From Ruminiclostridium sp. (lineage in GTDB: Bacteria > Bacillota > Clostridia > Oscillospirales > Ruminococcaceae), in the NCBI GenBank assembly GCA_017472865.1, contig JAFUNV010000050.1, forward strand, positions 18,813 to 82,812: DNA of 64,000 nt, given 5' to 3'. The notes beneath the pieces were generated by a model that saw nothing but the letters and a program-made list of their open reading frames with translations, was not told where the DNA came from and did not search any database. A program made the position numbers and the translations under genes. Below are positions 24,515 through 33,547 of the stretch, in pieces. Within the stretch, counting starts at the first letter, position 1; each line of letters opens with the position of its first letter.

Positions 24515-24543
24515 ATTTTACCACAAACCATAACTTACTGCAA
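24515..24543 (-). promoter_or_regulatory. Sigma-A promoter of the HI0933-like gene
   Basis: On the minus strand TTGCAG (24538-24543) and TAAAAT (24515-24520), 17 bases apart. Confidence 0.65.
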
Positions 24544-24602
24544 GTGTTATGTGTAAAAATATTCCGCGGCGGCAAAGATTATGCAAGTTTCAAAAATTTC
24601 TC

Positions 24603-24631
24603 TTGCATTTTTTACCTTTATGTGTTACAAT
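24603..24631 (+). promoter_or_regulatory. Sigma-A promoter of the RpiR-family gene
   Basis: TTGCAT (24603-24608) and TACAAT (24626-24631), 17 bases apart, 46 bases before the start. Confidence 0.7.
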
Positions 24632-24677
24632 GTGAAAAAGCGATTACGCTATTTTTTTATAATTACGGAGTAATGCT

Positions 24678-25538
24678 ATGCATAACAATCTTCTTTCCGA
24701 TATTGAATCCCGAATGGCGGAATTTTCCAAAAGCCAGCGTTATCTTGCGGATTTCATTATAAATCACTACGAAAAGGCTTCCTTTATGACAGCTGCAAAG
24801 TTGGGTGCGGCAGTAAACGTCAGCGAAAGCACCGTTGTGCGCTTCGCAATTGAAATGGGCTTTGAAGGCTATCCGGAAATGCAGAGGGCACTTCAGGATT
24901 ACAGCAAAAACCGCCTTACCACCTTACAGCGCCTTGATATTGCCAGTGACAGGCTTGCAGGCGGAAATCTCATAAAGAATGTCCTTACCCAGGACGTGGA
25001 CAGAATACGCACCACCCTTGAAAATATTTCCGAGGAAAGTTTCAACCGTTCGGTTGATAAGATTCTGAAGGCGGAGAAAATCTATATTTTCGGCGCAATG
25101 AGCAGTGATATCCTATCCCGCTTCTTACACAACTACCTGAGTCTTGCCTTTGAGAATGTAATTTACGTTTCACCCATAAATTCCAGCGGTATACTCAAAA
25201 GTATCCTGCGTATCGGCGCTGACGACGTAATGATTTCCATATCATTCCCACGTTATTCCAAAAACACCATAACTGCTACCGCCTATGCAAAAAAACGCGG
25301 GGCGGACGTTATTGCAATTACAGACTGCGCCTCCTCTCCTCTCGCAGAATATGCGGACGAGCTTCTGCTTGCGAAAAGTGACATGGTGAGCTTTGCAGAC
25401 AGCCTTGTAGCACCTTTAAGTCTTATAAATGCACTGCTGGTTGCAGTAGGCGAGCGCTGCCGTCCTCAGCTGGACACGACCCTTATAGAACTGGAAAATC
25501 TCTGGGCAGAGAATGAGGCTTTCAAAAAAGACGAATGA
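24678..25538 (+). CDS. RpiR/MurR-family transcriptional regulator with SIS domain
   Basis: The protein has 286 residues. The N-terminal helix-turn-helix (about residues 1-75) includes TAAKLGAAVNVSESTVVRFA and the typical GFEGYPEMQRAL helix. The SIS phosphosugar-binding domain (about 120-260) includes KAEKIYIFGAMSSDILS, ISFPRYSKNTI and ADVIAITDCASSPLAEYAD. Members sense phosphosugars such as MurNAc-6-P or ribose-5-P and usually repress nearby sugar genes. No sugar operon is adjacent, so the ligand is unknown. Confidence 0.93.
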   Translation: MHNNLLSDIESRMAEFSKSQRYLADFIINHYEKASFMTAAKLGAAVNVSESTVVRFAIEMGFEGYPEMQRALQDYSKNRLTTLQRLDIASDRLAGGNLIKNVLTQDVDRIRTTLENISEESFNRSVDKILKAEKIYIFGAMSSDILSRFLHNYLSLAFENVIYVSPINSSGILKSILRIGADDVMISISFPRYSKNTITATAYAKKRGADVIAITDCASSPLAEYADELLLAKSDMVSFADSLVAPLSLINALLVAVGERCRPQLDTTLIELENLWAENEAFKKDE

Positions 25539-25557
25539 AAATCAGAATATATAAATA

Positions 25558-25584
25558 CGGGCGACCACTGGTCGCCCGCTTTGT
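25558..25584. terminator. Terminator between the RpiR and GNAT genes
   Basis: CGGGCGACCA and TGGTCGCCCG are perfect 10-bp arms around a single C, followed by CTTTGTTTT on the plus strand. It can also serve the convergent GNAT gene. Confidence 0.8.
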
Positions 25585-25604
25585 TTTGCCGGTTTTTAAA
25601 CTTT

Positions 25605-26087
25605 TTACAATATCTTCTCCATGCCGATTTTCTGCGGCACAAGCCCCATTTTCTCATAAAAACGCATTGCGCTTTCATTGCAGCTCCACACATTAAGCGT
25701 TACATTGTAACAGCCGCTTTCACGGGCGAAATCCAGCACCGCCTCGTACAGCTTACTGCCGATATGCTTTCCCCTTTCCTTTTCATCAACGCACAGGTCG
25801 TCGATGTATAAAGTCTTTATATCTGTCAGAATATGGCTGTCCTTGTGCTGCTGGAAAATGCAGAAAGCATAACCCATAACCTGGTCATTTTCGTCCGCCG
25901 CAATCAGCACGGGCGTATTTTTATCATGGATTATGGAGATAATCTCGCTGTCGGTGTATTTACGGGTATTGCCCTTGAAAAGGTCAGGTCTTCCCTCGTG
26001 ATGAACGGTAAGCACCTGTAAAAGCAGGCTTTTTATGCCCTCTAAATCCTCATCCTTGGCAGAACGCACGATAATCTCACTTTTCAT
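25605..26087 (-). CDS. GNAT-family N-acetyltransferase
   Basis: The protein has 160 residues with the start at 26087, chosen because AAGGAGGG lies 8 bases upstream. The GNAT fold is clear: IIVRSAKDEDLEGIKSLL, the acetyl-CoA loop VDEKERGKHIGSKLYEA (about residues 95-111), then ESGCYNVTLNVWSCNESAMRFYEKMGL. The substrate is unknown. Its ATG lies inside the last codons of the membrane-protein gene upstream (overlap of 11 bases), so the two are translationally coupled. Confidence 0.88.
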   Translation of the reverse strand: MKSEIIVRSAKDEDLEGIKSLLLQVLTVHHEGRPDLFKGNTRKYTDSEIISIIHDKNTPVLIAADENDQVMGYAFCIFQQHKDSHILTDIKTLYIDDLCVDEKERGKHIGSKLYEAVLDFARESGCYNVTLNVWSCNESAMRFYEKMGLVPQKIGMEKIL

Positions 26088-26631
26088 ACATAAAGCCCTC
26101 CTTGGTCTTTTCGTCAAAACCGAATCTGTACCCTATCTGTGCCAGAAGCGGAGAAACAATCACATAAATTCCGATGCATAAAAGGGGCAGCCACAGAGGG
26201 AAATCCGTCGCCGCCGCGCTCTGAACACCTGCAACGTGATAAAGCGGATAGACTGCGCCATTCAGAAAGCGGTAAATGAACATAAATTCGCCGCTGATAT
26301 TCAGAAGTCCGAAATGCCCCAGCAGAACAACAATGCTCGGAATGGAAATTATCCCGCCGCAGATAAGCCCGAACATTACCCAGCGGTATTTCGGAGAGCT
26401 TTCAACACGGTGGTTTTTCAGAAGCGCTATTTCACGCTGACCGTCACGGAAGCCTGCCGTAAACAACAACGACCCGTAGATAAACAGCGTAAAAATCAGC
26501 GCCACAAGACAGATAAACCAGATATTTATCATAGGCGCAATGGAAATTATCATAATTCCGCTTAAAATATTTCCGAAAAGAGTGTAGGCAAGTCCTTTGC
26601 CAAATATTTTCATAATATGTTCTCTCTGCAT
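26077..26631 (-). CDS. Membrane protein of unknown function
   Basis: The start at 26631 follows AAAGGAC, giving 184 residues. Four hydrophobic segments are visible: about residues 10-30, 33-60, 85-110 and 145-170. No signature motif is recognised. It overlaps the GNAT gene and is divergent from the ferritin-like gene, with only 52 bases between starts. Confidence 0.65.
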   Translation of the reverse strand: MQREHIMKIFGKGLAYTLFGNILSGIMIISIAPMINIWFICLVALIFTLFIYGSLLFTAGFRDGQREIALLKNHRVESSPKYRWVMFGLICGGIISIPSIVVLLGHFGLLNISGEFMFIYRFLNGAVYPLYHVAGVQSAAATDFPLWLPLLCIGIYVIVSPLLAQIGYRFGFDEKTKEGFMYEK

Positions 26632-26683
26632 ATACTTGTCCTTTCTGAGAAAGATAGTTGTATAACCTGAAGGAGGTATTTCT

Positions 26684-27118
26684 ATGTTAAAAAAGCACGA
26701 TATTGATATTCTCAACTGTATTTACAAAAACAGCCGTATGGCGTCCGACAGCATAAAGCAGGTGTCCGAAAAATGCGAGGACTCCGAACTGCGCCGATAT
26801 ATCGACCGCCAACAGGCACATTATGAGGAAACCTGCAAGGAACTGAAATCCGAAATCGAGAGTGCAGGCGGCGAGGTGGAGGAAGTACCTATGATGGAAA
26901 CTGCCATGGCGCACATGGGTATCTCCATGAAGGCATGGAATGACAACAGCCGCAACAACCTTGCTAAAATGATGTACAAAGGTACAAATATGGGCATTGT
27001 GGATATCGCTGAAACTGTCAACCACTGCCATGATGCAAGCCAGCATACCCTTGATACTGCGGAACGTCTTCTCAGCCGCGAGGAGCAGTACGCCGACGGG
27101 TTGAAGAAGTTTCTGTAA
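26684..27118 (+). CDS. Small helical protein, ferritin-like fold candidate
   Basis: Protein of 144 residues with a strong GAAGGAGG site. It is predicted to be almost entirely helical with regularly spaced acidic and His residues (for example QQAHYEETCKELKSEIE and HCHDASQHTLDTAERLL), like DUF2383 or similar four-helix ferritin-like proteins. A complete di-iron ExxH set is not obvious. Function unknown. Confidence 0.6.
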   Translation: MLKKHDIDILNCIYKNSRMASDSIKQVSEKCEDSELRRYIDRQQAHYEETCKELKSEIESAGGEVEEVPMMETAMAHMGISMKAWNDNSRNNLAKMMYKGTNMGIVDIAETVNHCHDASQHTLDTAERLLSREEQYADGLKKFL

Positions 27119-27128
27119 ACGTGTTTAT

Positions 27129-27156
27129 TGCAGGGGCGGCCATTGTCACCCCTGCA
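27129..27156. terminator. Hairpin between convergent genes
   Basis: TGCAGGGG and CCCCTGCA pair around a 12-base loop between the ferritin-like gene and the gene at 27167. The T tracts are poor on both strands. Confidence 0.45.
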
Positions 27157-27166
27157 TTATCAATCT

Positions 27167-27982
27167 TTATATGGTCGGTTCAAGCACAGTCTCGCCTTCG
27201 TCGTAGATTCCGTAGACTCTGCCGTCATCATCCTCCCAGCCGTCCAGCTTGTTGTTGATTATATTATCAAGAACGGTAAGGGCACGCTCCTGCGCCTTTT
27301 CAGCGCGTTCACGGTTGGCAGTTGTCTCAGTAGTACGGCGGATAACCATGAATAAATCCTCGGGGCAGGCTTCAATATATCCCGAAAGATAAGCAAAATC
27401 ACTGTCCTTCAGATGATAAAAAACGCCGTCAACCTGCTCGCAGTCGGGATAAAGCTCTTCAAGATTTACAAAACCTGCTGTGCCGCCGCCATCGGTAACT
27501 GAATCAAGTCCTTCGCTGTCCATAATATACAGCTGAGCCTCGCCGAAGGAAATCTCACCCATTGCCTTCGTTGTCTGAGCGCGCATATATTCAGGGTTTA
27601 CGTTTTCGCTCAGGTCGATATTGTACACATCAACATGAACATATCCGCTGTCGTCAAAATCGGGGCAGTATTTCTCAAAGGCAAGCTCAAAATCCTTGGT
27701 TTTATACATAACGTTCTGTGCAACCTCAGTGCTTTTTGTAAGCACAAGCACGCGCATATCGCCTGCTTCCTTCTTCACGATATCGTAAATGAAAAAGCCG
27801 ATAACCGCCGCAAAAAACACAGCTGCAACCACGTGCCATTTATAATGATAGAAGAAGTTCGAGACCTTAGCCATGCCGTGAAGCTCTACTTCTTCACGCT
27901 TTTCCTCGCGGATTGTCTCACTTTCTTCAATAAGTCCCTGCTTTAATTTCAGCAGCTCTCTCTTGTCGTCCTGATATGACAT
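27167..27982 (-). CDS. Single-pass membrane protein of unknown function
   Basis: The protein has 271 residues. A charged N-terminal helix (about residues 1-42, many Glu/Lys) is cytoplasmic, a transmembrane helix spans about 47-69, and the rest faces outward. The outer part resembles an alpha/beta domain (MRVLVLTKSTEV, YVHVDVYNIDLSENVNPEY, GEAQLYIMDSEGLD) of the kind seen in small Firmicutes membrane proteins. No motif identifies its role. Confidence 0.65.
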   Translation of the reverse strand: MSYQDDKRELLKLKQGLIEESETIREEKREEVELHGMAKVSNFFYHYKWHVVAAVFFAAVIGFFIYDIVKKEAGDMRVLVLTKSTEVAQNVMYKTKDFELAFEKYCPDFDDSGYVHVDVYNIDLSENVNPEYMRAQTTKAMGEISFGEAQLYIMDSEGLDSVTDGGGTAGFVNLEELYPDCEQVDGVFYHLKDSDFAYLSGYIEACPEDLFMVIRRTTETTANRERAEKAQERALTVLDNIINNKLDGWEDDDGRVYGIYDEGETVLEPTI

Positions 27983-28099
27983 TTCAACACTTTCCTTCTT
28001 TTTGTTTTATTATTACATTATACCCCAAATCGGCTTTATCGTCAATAGAAAAAGGCTGAGATTTATTTCACAGGTTTTTCACCCACTCAGATGTTCATC

Positions 28100-28128
28100 A
28101 AAAAAGCACCCGTGCAGGGTGCTTTTTT
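28100..28128. terminator. Terminator of nrdR
   Basis: AAAAAAGCACCC and GGGTGCTTTTTT, a 12-bp stem around GTGCA with T tracts in both directions, directly after the nrdR stop. Confidence 0.85.
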
Positions 28129-28580
28129 CACTTATTATCTTCATCCATTTCGGAAATTATACGGATAAAGCTGTCGGTGTCACTGAAATCACGATACACG
28201 GAAGCAAAGCGGATATATGCAACGCTGTCCAGTTCTCTGAGCTTTCTCAGCACTGCTTCGCCGATTTTATCCGAGGGCACTTCACGCTGGAGAGTGTTCT
28301 TGAACTCCGACTCGATTTCAAAAACCATGTTCTCGATTTCCGCCAGTGATACAGGCCTTTTTGCAGCCGCACGAAGAACACGCTCGATAATCTTCTGAGA
28401 ATCAAACGGTTCAAGGGAATTATCCTTTTTAACTACCATAAGCGGTATATTTTCCACAATCTCGTAGGTTGTGAAACGGCATTTGCAGGAAAGACATTCT
28501 CTCCTTCTCCGGATTTTTCCGTCAGTGGGGCGTGAGTCGATAACCTTGCTGTCTTCAAAGCTGCATTCGGGGCATCTCAT
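28128..28580 (-). CDS. nrdR: Transcriptional repressor NrdR
   Basis: Represses ribonucleotide reductase genes in response to dATP/ATP. The 150-residue length is standard. The zinc ribbon is formed by MRCPECSFEDS and ECLSCKCRFTTYE (Cys3, Cys6, Cys31 and Cys34), and the ATP-cone occupies about residues 48-140 (MVVKKDNSLEPFDSQKIIERVL). No nrd gene is in the window. Confidence 0.96.
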   Translation of the reverse strand: MRCPECSFEDSKVIDSRPTDGKIRRRRECLSCKCRFTTYEIVENIPLMVVKKDNSLEPFDSQKIIERVLRAAAKRPVSLAEIENMVFEIESEFKNTLQREVPSDKIGEAVLRKLRELDSVAYIRFASVYRDFSDTDSFIRIISEMDEDNK

Positions 28581-28638
28581 AAGGTGTTCCTTTCTCGGCG
28601 GAGCTTTCCGCGTGAACTTTTACTTGGCGTATATTATA

Positions 28639-29433
28639 TCACATTTTTGCCGATTTTGCAATAATTTCTTCCATTTTTTTCATACCGTCATACAACTCGG
28701 AATAATCTCCGTAGTTGCGCCTGTACAGCTCTAAAATCATTGCGCCGTCATAGCCCTTCGCCCTGAGCTTTCGGGTAAATTCCTCGAAATCAAAACTGCC
28801 TTTTCCTATGGGCAGGCAATCGCCATCGGGAGAATTATCGCTTACATGGACATGAACTATATCCTCGCCCAGCGCCTCAACAAAATCAAAGGGAGAAACC
28901 CCTGCCCTTACAGCCTGCTTTATATCCAGAACATATTTTACACGCTCACCGCAGTTCTCTTTCAGACGGCGGAGAAAATCAATACTTTTACTCTTGCAGT
29001 AGCAGATATTCTCCTGAGCTATGGTAACACCGAAGCTGTCGGCAATGTCTAAAAGTCTTGTGTACTGGCTGAAATAAAGGTCGTCGGGACAGCCCGAGCT
29101 TAAAATAGAACCGTGGAGAATAAAGAATCTTGCGCCGATTTCACTCATGCACTCAAAATAACGGCGGTACTTATCAAGGTAGCTGTCCTGTCGGCGGTCA
29201 TACTCAGAGAAGAGATATCCGCTTTCCATAGGCGAATAGGGGTGCAGGGAGGTTATATTCATATCATAATCGCTGATTATTCTGCGGATTTCCGCATATA
29301 CTGCGCCGCTTGCCTCGGAAAAATCATTGATGAAGATTTCCGCGTTACGCACTCCCATTTCTCCGAGAATACGCAGTGCGTCCTCGGTGTGCATAGGATA
29401 GAAGGAAGCGCTGGAAACGCCTGCTTTTATCAT
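28639..29433 (-). CDS. Sugar phosphate isomerase/epimerase-like TIM-barrel protein
   Basis: Protein of 264 residues of the xylose-isomerase-like/endonuclease IV fold. Visible landmarks are the first strand MIKAGVSSASFY, NITSLHPYSPME, FFILHGSILSSG, TIAQENICYCKS, KYVLDIKQAVRAGV, VHVHVSDNSPDGDCLPIGKG and MILELYRRNYGD. Several Glu, Asp and His residues at the ends of the strands could bind a metal. The substrate is unknown. AAAGGGGG precedes the start. Confidence 0.82.
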   Translation of the reverse strand: MIKAGVSSASFYPMHTEDALRILGEMGVRNAEIFINDFSEASGAVYAEIRRIISDYDMNITSLHPYSPMESGYLFSEYDRRQDSYLDKYRRYFECMSEIGARFFILHGSILSSGCPDDLYFSQYTRLLDIADSFGVTIAQENICYCKSKSIDFLRRLKENCGERVKYVLDIKQAVRAGVSPFDFVEALGEDIVHVHVSDNSPDGDCLPIGKGSFDFEEFTRKLRAKGYDGAMILELYRRNYGDYSELYDGMKKMEEIIAKSAKM

Positions 29434-29456
29434 GATACGACCCCCTTTTGATTCAT

Positions 29457-29484
29457 TAAAAGCGGGCGGGTATCACCCGCCCGC
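29457..29484 (-). terminator. Terminator of secDF
   Basis: GCGGGCGGGT and ACCCGCCCGC form a perfect 10-bp stem around ATC; on the minus strand it is followed by TTTTAATG. Confidence 0.8.
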
Positions 29485-29490
29485 AGAAGA

Positions 29491-30435
29491 TTATTTCTTT
29501 TCCTTCTTTGCGTCTGCGCCGGGTCTTGTCTTCCAGAGTGCCCAGAGGGGACCACTGATAAAGATAGAAGAGTAAGCGCCTGCAACGAGGCCCACAAACA
29601 TGGGGAATACAAAGCTTACGATAGACTCAACACCGCACACGATAGATACAACGCACATGGAGAGAACAGCGAGACCTGTTGTGATAGTTGTCTTGATGGA
29701 GCGGCCGAGAGTCTGATTGATACTTGCATTTACAAGCTCGGGAATAGTCATCTTCTTGCCGTAGAGCTTTCTGTTTTCACGTACGCGGTCGAACATTACG
29801 ATTGTGCTGTTGATTGAGTAACCGAGAATTGTAAGTATAACCGCCATGAAGTTTGCGTCGATAGGTAAGCGTAAGAATACGAAGGACGCAAATACCATGA
29901 ATACGTCATGTGCGAGAGCTACGATAGCGAAAACGCCTGCGGACCAGCCGCCGATGTTCTTGAAACGGAAGGCAATGTAGATTACCAGAAGAACAAAGGA
30001 GAACATAACCGCTACAAAACACTTTAAGAAGAAGGAGAAACCTGCGGAGGGGTTAACGTCCTGGCTGTTTACAAGCTCAAGAGTGTTGTCGGGGTATGCG
30101 GCAACGAGAGTATCTGTAACGCCCGCCTGAACCTCTGCGGTAAGTCCTTCGTCAGAAGAGAAGGAAATCTGCACGGTTTCAACGTCTGTGCCGAAAGCCG
30201 AACCTGTTGTAACGCCGACTGTACCGAGGTTGAGACCTTCAACAGTCTTCTGGACAGCAGCTGTGTCAATTGCTCCTGTGTAGCTGTAAGTGAGCATAGT
30301 ACCGCCCTTGAATTCGATATCAACGGGCACGCCGATAACGAGAGCAGTGATAATTGTGATAACAGCAATTATAATCGGGATTGCGAAGAAAATCTTGCGC
30401 TTTCCGATAAAATCAAAATCCTTTTTATTATTCAT
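29491..30435 (-). CDS. secF: Protein translocase subunit SecF
   Basis: Membrane partner of SecD that uses proton motive force to aid Sec export. Start chosen at the ATG at 30435, one base after the secD stop, with AAAGGAG placed 11 bases upstream; a GTG 12 bases earlier sits too close to that site. The 314 residues give six helices: one after DFIGKRKIFFAIP and five after the outer domain. Family motifs include PVDIEFKGGTMLTYSYTG, ILGYSINSTIVMFDRVREN and NQTLGRSIKTTITTGLAVL. Ends RPGADAKKEKK, a basic tail. Confidence 0.95.
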   Translation of the reverse strand: MNNKKDFDFIGKRKIFFAIPIIIAVITIITALVIGVPVDIEFKGGTMLTYSYTGAIDTAAVQKTVEGLNLGTVGVTTGSAFGTDVETVQISFSSDEGLTAEVQAGVTDTLVAAYPDNTLELVNSQDVNPSAGFSFFLKCFVAVMFSFVLLVIYIAFRFKNIGGWSAGVFAIVALAHDVFMVFASFVFLRLPIDANFMAVILTILGYSINSTIVMFDRVRENRKLYGKKMTIPELVNASINQTLGRSIKTTITTGLAVLSMCVVSIVCGVESIVSFVFPMFVGLVAGAYSSIFISGPLWALWKTRPGADAKKEKK

Positions 30436-30436
30436 T

Positions 30437-31858
30437 TCAGTTACCACTCCTTTCCGCCTTTTTGCCGCCGTATAATGCGGGCTTACGGAATACCTTGAAT
30501 CTGGAGAGGGACATTGTCATAAGTCTTGTGGTAAGGATACCGAACAAGAAGTTGAGAACAACACCCACTGCGAGGGTATAGCCGAAAGAATAGATTGAAC
30601 CTGCGGTGGACACACCGAACCATGTGAAAATAGGTGTTAAAATAATGGAGCAGATGCTGTCGGGTGTACCGAAAGCGCCCATTAAGATTACAGCAATGAT
30701 AAGCATTGTGATGTTACCATCGAAGATAGCGGAGAATGCACGCTTGAAGCCTGCATAAAGTGCACCGTCAATGGTCTTGCCTGCGTGAAGCTCTTCCTTG
30801 ATACGCTCATTTGTGATAACGTTAGCGTCAACGCCCATACCTACGGCGAGGATAATACCTGCGATACCGGGGATGGTAAGTGTGAAGCTGTCGTTGAAAG
30901 CGAAGAAGCCTGTAACAGCAGCAAGTGTACCTGCAACCTGACCTGCAAGGGAGATTACAGCAACTGTACCGGGGAGGCGGTACATAACAATCATCATGAT
31001 TGAAATAAGTGCAAAAGCAATAACGCCGGAAACTGCCATAGCGTCACGTGCGCCCATACCAAGAGTAGGAGAAATTGTGCTGAAGCTGTCGGTAACAAGC
31101 TTGAAAGGCAGCGCGCCGCCATTAATCTTGGTAGCTAAATCATTAGCGTCCTCGTAAGTTTCAAAGCCACCGGAGATTGTAGCCTGTCCGTCTGCGATAA
31201 CCGCTTCAACGGTAGGTGCGGAGATTTCTACATCGTCCATCCATATAGAGATTCTGGAGCCGTCTGCCTGTGCCTCGGTGGTAGCCTCCTTGAAAGCTTC
31301 CTTGCCGCTGGGGTTCAGCTTTAAGTCAACAAGGTACTCATAAGTGCCTGCGTCATTTCTCATGTACATAGCTTCGGCACTGGAAACGTCAGCACCTGTA
31401 AGCACGAGAGGAAGGTCCTCATGTGTGCCGCCCTCGGGAATTTCACCGCTGTAGCCCTTGCGGAAGGTGAGCATAGCTGTTTCGCCAAGCTCCTTAACTG
31501 CCTGCTCGGGGTCGAAGTTGTCATCGTTTGCCTGCCAGGGGAAGCGGCAGATGATACGGTCGCTGTTATAGTCGACGTAAATCTCATAGTCAGTGATATT
31601 CTTGCCTACGAGACGTGTTTCAATAATAGCGCGCGCGGAGTCCATCTCATTATTTGTTGCGTCATAGTCCTCAGTAGGTGTAAAGGTTACATCTACACCG
31701 CCGCGGATGTCAATACCCCAGCGGATATCCTCTATGCCGCGCACATGGACAGTTTCAATATCGCCGTAATATGTGCTGAAGCCTGCGATTGTGAAGTATG
31801 TGAATACTGCAATAAGCAGGAAAACAACGAAAAATACGGGCTTTTTAACGTGTTTCAA
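30437..31858 (-). CDS. secD: Protein translocase subunit SecD
   Basis: Export accessory subunit of 473 residues. Features are an N-terminal helix (about residues 7-28), the D1 motif IRWGIDIRGGVDVTF, an outer P1 domain and five C-terminal helices with GIILAVGMGVDANVITNERIKEEL. Translation must begin at the TTG at 31858: in this frame a stop lies three codons upstream and the next in-frame Met is far inside. AAAGG is about 12 bases before this TTG, so initiation may be weak. Co-transcribed with secF from a perfect promoter. Confidence 0.94.
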   Translation of the reverse strand: MKHVKKPVFFVVFLLIAVFTYFTIAGFSTYYGDIETVHVRGIEDIRWGIDIRGGVDVTFTPTEDYDATNNEMDSARAIIETRLVGKNITDYEIYVDYNSDRIICRFPWQANDDNFDPEQAVKELGETAMLTFRKGYSGEIPEGGTHEDLPLVLTGADVSSAEAMYMRNDAGTYEYLVDLKLNPSGKEAFKEATTEAQADGSRISIWMDDVEISAPTVEAVIADGQATISGGFETYEDANDLATKINGGALPFKLVTDSFSTISPTLGMGARDAMAVSGVIAFALISIMMIVMYRLPGTVAVISLAGQVAGTLAAVTGFFAFNDSFTLTIPGIAGIILAVGMGVDANVITNERIKEELHAGKTIDGALYAGFKRAFSAIFDGNITMLIIAVILMGAFGTPDSICSIILTPIFTWFGVSTAGSIYSFGYTLAVGVVLNFLFGILTTRLMTMSLSRFKVFRKPALYGGKKAERSGN

Positions 31859-31913
31859 AGTTTTTCACGACCTTTCAGATTTTAGTCTGCTGTGCAGACT
31901 GTGATACTATACT

Positions 31914-31942
31914 ATTATATAGGAAATTAATATTATAGTCAA
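31914..31942 (-). promoter_or_regulatory. Sigma-A promoter of secDF
   Basis: On the minus strand TTGACT (31937-31942) and TATAAT (31914-31919), 17 bases apart, about 55 bases before the TTG start. Confidence 0.85.
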
Positions 31943-31950
31943 GTAAATTT

Positions 31951-31972
31951 CTGTCCGACAGGACAGATTTTC
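31951..31972 (-). terminator. Possible terminator of purB
   Basis: TCTGTCC and GGACAGA pair around a 4-base loop just after purB, followed on the minus strand by AATTTACTTG. The T tract is weak. Confidence 0.5.
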
Positions 31973-31979
31973 AGAAAAT

Positions 31980-33416
31980 TTACACGGAAAGCTCCGCTTT
32001 TTCGCCTAAAACCTCACGGTTTTTATCAAGAACGGGCTTTATGAAGTCACTGAGGAATTCGTCAACCTGCTCTGCGGAACGTCCTGTAAAGCTCTCGGGC
32101 TTGAGAGTTGCAAGAATTTCTTCCTTTGTTATCATGAACATGGGGTCTGCGGCAATACGGTCCACAAGGTCGTTTTCGCCGCCCTCCTCCTTTACAACCT
32201 TGCCTGCGGCAATGCTGTGGAGTCTTATCTGCTCGTGGAGCTCCTGACGGTCTCCGCCCTTCTTGACTGCCTGCATCATGATATTTTCCGTTGCCATAAA
32301 GGGCAGCTCGTTCATGACTCTCTTTCTGATAACCTTCTCATAAACCACAAGTCCGCCTGTTACGTTGAGCATGATATTTAAAATTGCGTCAACAGCGAGG
32401 AAGCCTTCTGCTACTGCGATACGCTTGTTTGCACTGTCGTCAAGGGTTCTTTCAAACCACTGCGTTCCCGCAGTGAAAGCAGCGTTGAGGCTGTCAATCA
32501 TTACATAACGTGAAAGAGCTGTAATTCTCTCAGCACGCATGGGGTTGCGCTTATAAGGCATAGCGGAAGAGCCTATCTGTTTCTTCTCGAAAGGCTCTTC
32601 GATTTCCTTGAAGCTTGCAAGGATACGTAAATCGTTGCTGAATTTGGAGCAGCTTTCTGCAATTCCTGCAAGGACTGCAAGTACCTGATAATCTACCTTT
32701 CTGGAATAGGTCTGACCGCTTACGGGATAGCAGGCGGAAAATCCCATTTCATCAGCTATCATCTGCTCAAGCTGCTTTACCTTTTCGCTGTCGCCGCCGA
32801 AAAGCTCCACAAAGCTTGCCTGTGTGCCTGTGGTACCCTTCTGACCGAGGAGCTTCAGTGTCGCCATACGGTGTTCAAGCTCCTCTAAATCCATAAGCAG
32901 CTCATGCATCCATAAGGTTGCACGCTTACCCACAGTGGTAAGCTGTGCAGGCTGTAAATGTGTGTAGGCGAGACAGGGCATAGCCTTGTACTTATCAGCA
33001 AAGTCAGCAAGGTTTGAGATTACATTCACAAGCTTTCTGTGAACGATATCCATAGCGTCGCGCATAACGATAACATCAGTGTTGTCACCGACGTAGCAGG
33101 AGGTCGCACCAAGGTGAATGATTCCCTTAGCCTTGGGACAGGCCTCGCCGTAAGCGTAAACGTGAGCCATTACGTCGTGGCGGACTTCTCTTTCGCGCGC
33201 TTCGGCAACAGCAAAGTCGATATTATCCACGTTTGCTTCAAGCTCGGCAACCTGTTCTTCGGTAATATCGAGACCCAGCTTCATTTCCGCACGTGCAAGA
33301 GCAACCCAGAGCTTTCTGAAAGTAGAAAACTTTTTCTGAGCCGAGAAAACATACTGCATTTCCTTACTTGCGTAACGGGTACAGAAGGGGCTTTCGTAGG
33401 TATCGTATTTACTCAT
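31980..33416 (-). CDS. purB: Adenylosuccinate lyase
   Basis: Fumarase/aspartase-superfamily enzyme that acts twice in purine synthesis (SAICAR to AICAR, adenylosuccinate to AMP). The 478-residue length is normal. The family signature IGSSAMPYKRNPMRAE, carrying the flexible catalytic Ser loop, is at about residues 282-297. HLGATSCYVGDNTD and TSxxxH-like LAYTHLQPAQLTTVGKR supply the catalytic His regions. Single gene with its own promoter. Confidence 0.96.
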   Translation of the reverse strand: MSKYDTYESPFCTRYASKEMQYVFSAQKKFSTFRKLWVALARAEMKLGLDITEEQVAELEANVDNIDFAVAEAREREVRHDVMAHVYAYGEACPKAKGIIHLGATSCYVGDNTDVIVMRDAMDIVHRKLVNVISNLADFADKYKAMPCLAYTHLQPAQLTTVGKRATLWMHELLMDLEELEHRMATLKLLGQKGTTGTQASFVELFGGDSEKVKQLEQMIADEMGFSACYPVSGQTYSRKVDYQVLAVLAGIAESCSKFSNDLRILASFKEIEEPFEKKQIGSSAMPYKRNPMRAERITALSRYVMIDSLNAAFTAGTQWFERTLDDSANKRIAVAEGFLAVDAILNIMLNVTGGLVVYEKVIRKRVMNELPFMATENIMMQAVKKGGDRQELHEQIRLHSIAAGKVVKEEGGENDLVDRIAADPMFMITKEEILATLKPESFTGRSAEQVDEFLSDFIKPVLDKNREVLGEKAELSV

Positions 33417-33453
33417 TTGAAAATTCCTTTCTTTTTATTCCATATACGATATT

Positions 33454-33482
33454 ATTTTAACATAATTTCTAATGATTTACAA
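33454..33482 (-). promoter_or_regulatory. Sigma-A promoter of purB
   Basis: On the minus strand TTGTAA (33477-33482) and TAAAAT (33454-33459), 17 bases apart. Confidence 0.65.
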
Positions 33483-33524
33483 GTGTTTTATTGAAATAAA
33501 GTTGAAAATATGACAAAAAAATAA

Positions 33525-33544
33525 CCGCAATCACAGGATTGCGG
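33525..33544 (-). terminator. Terminator of tRNA-Gln
   Basis: CCGCAATC and GATTGCGG form an 8-bp stem around a 4-base loop, followed on the minus strand by TTATTTTTTTG. Confidence 0.9.
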
Positions 33545-33547
33545 TTT

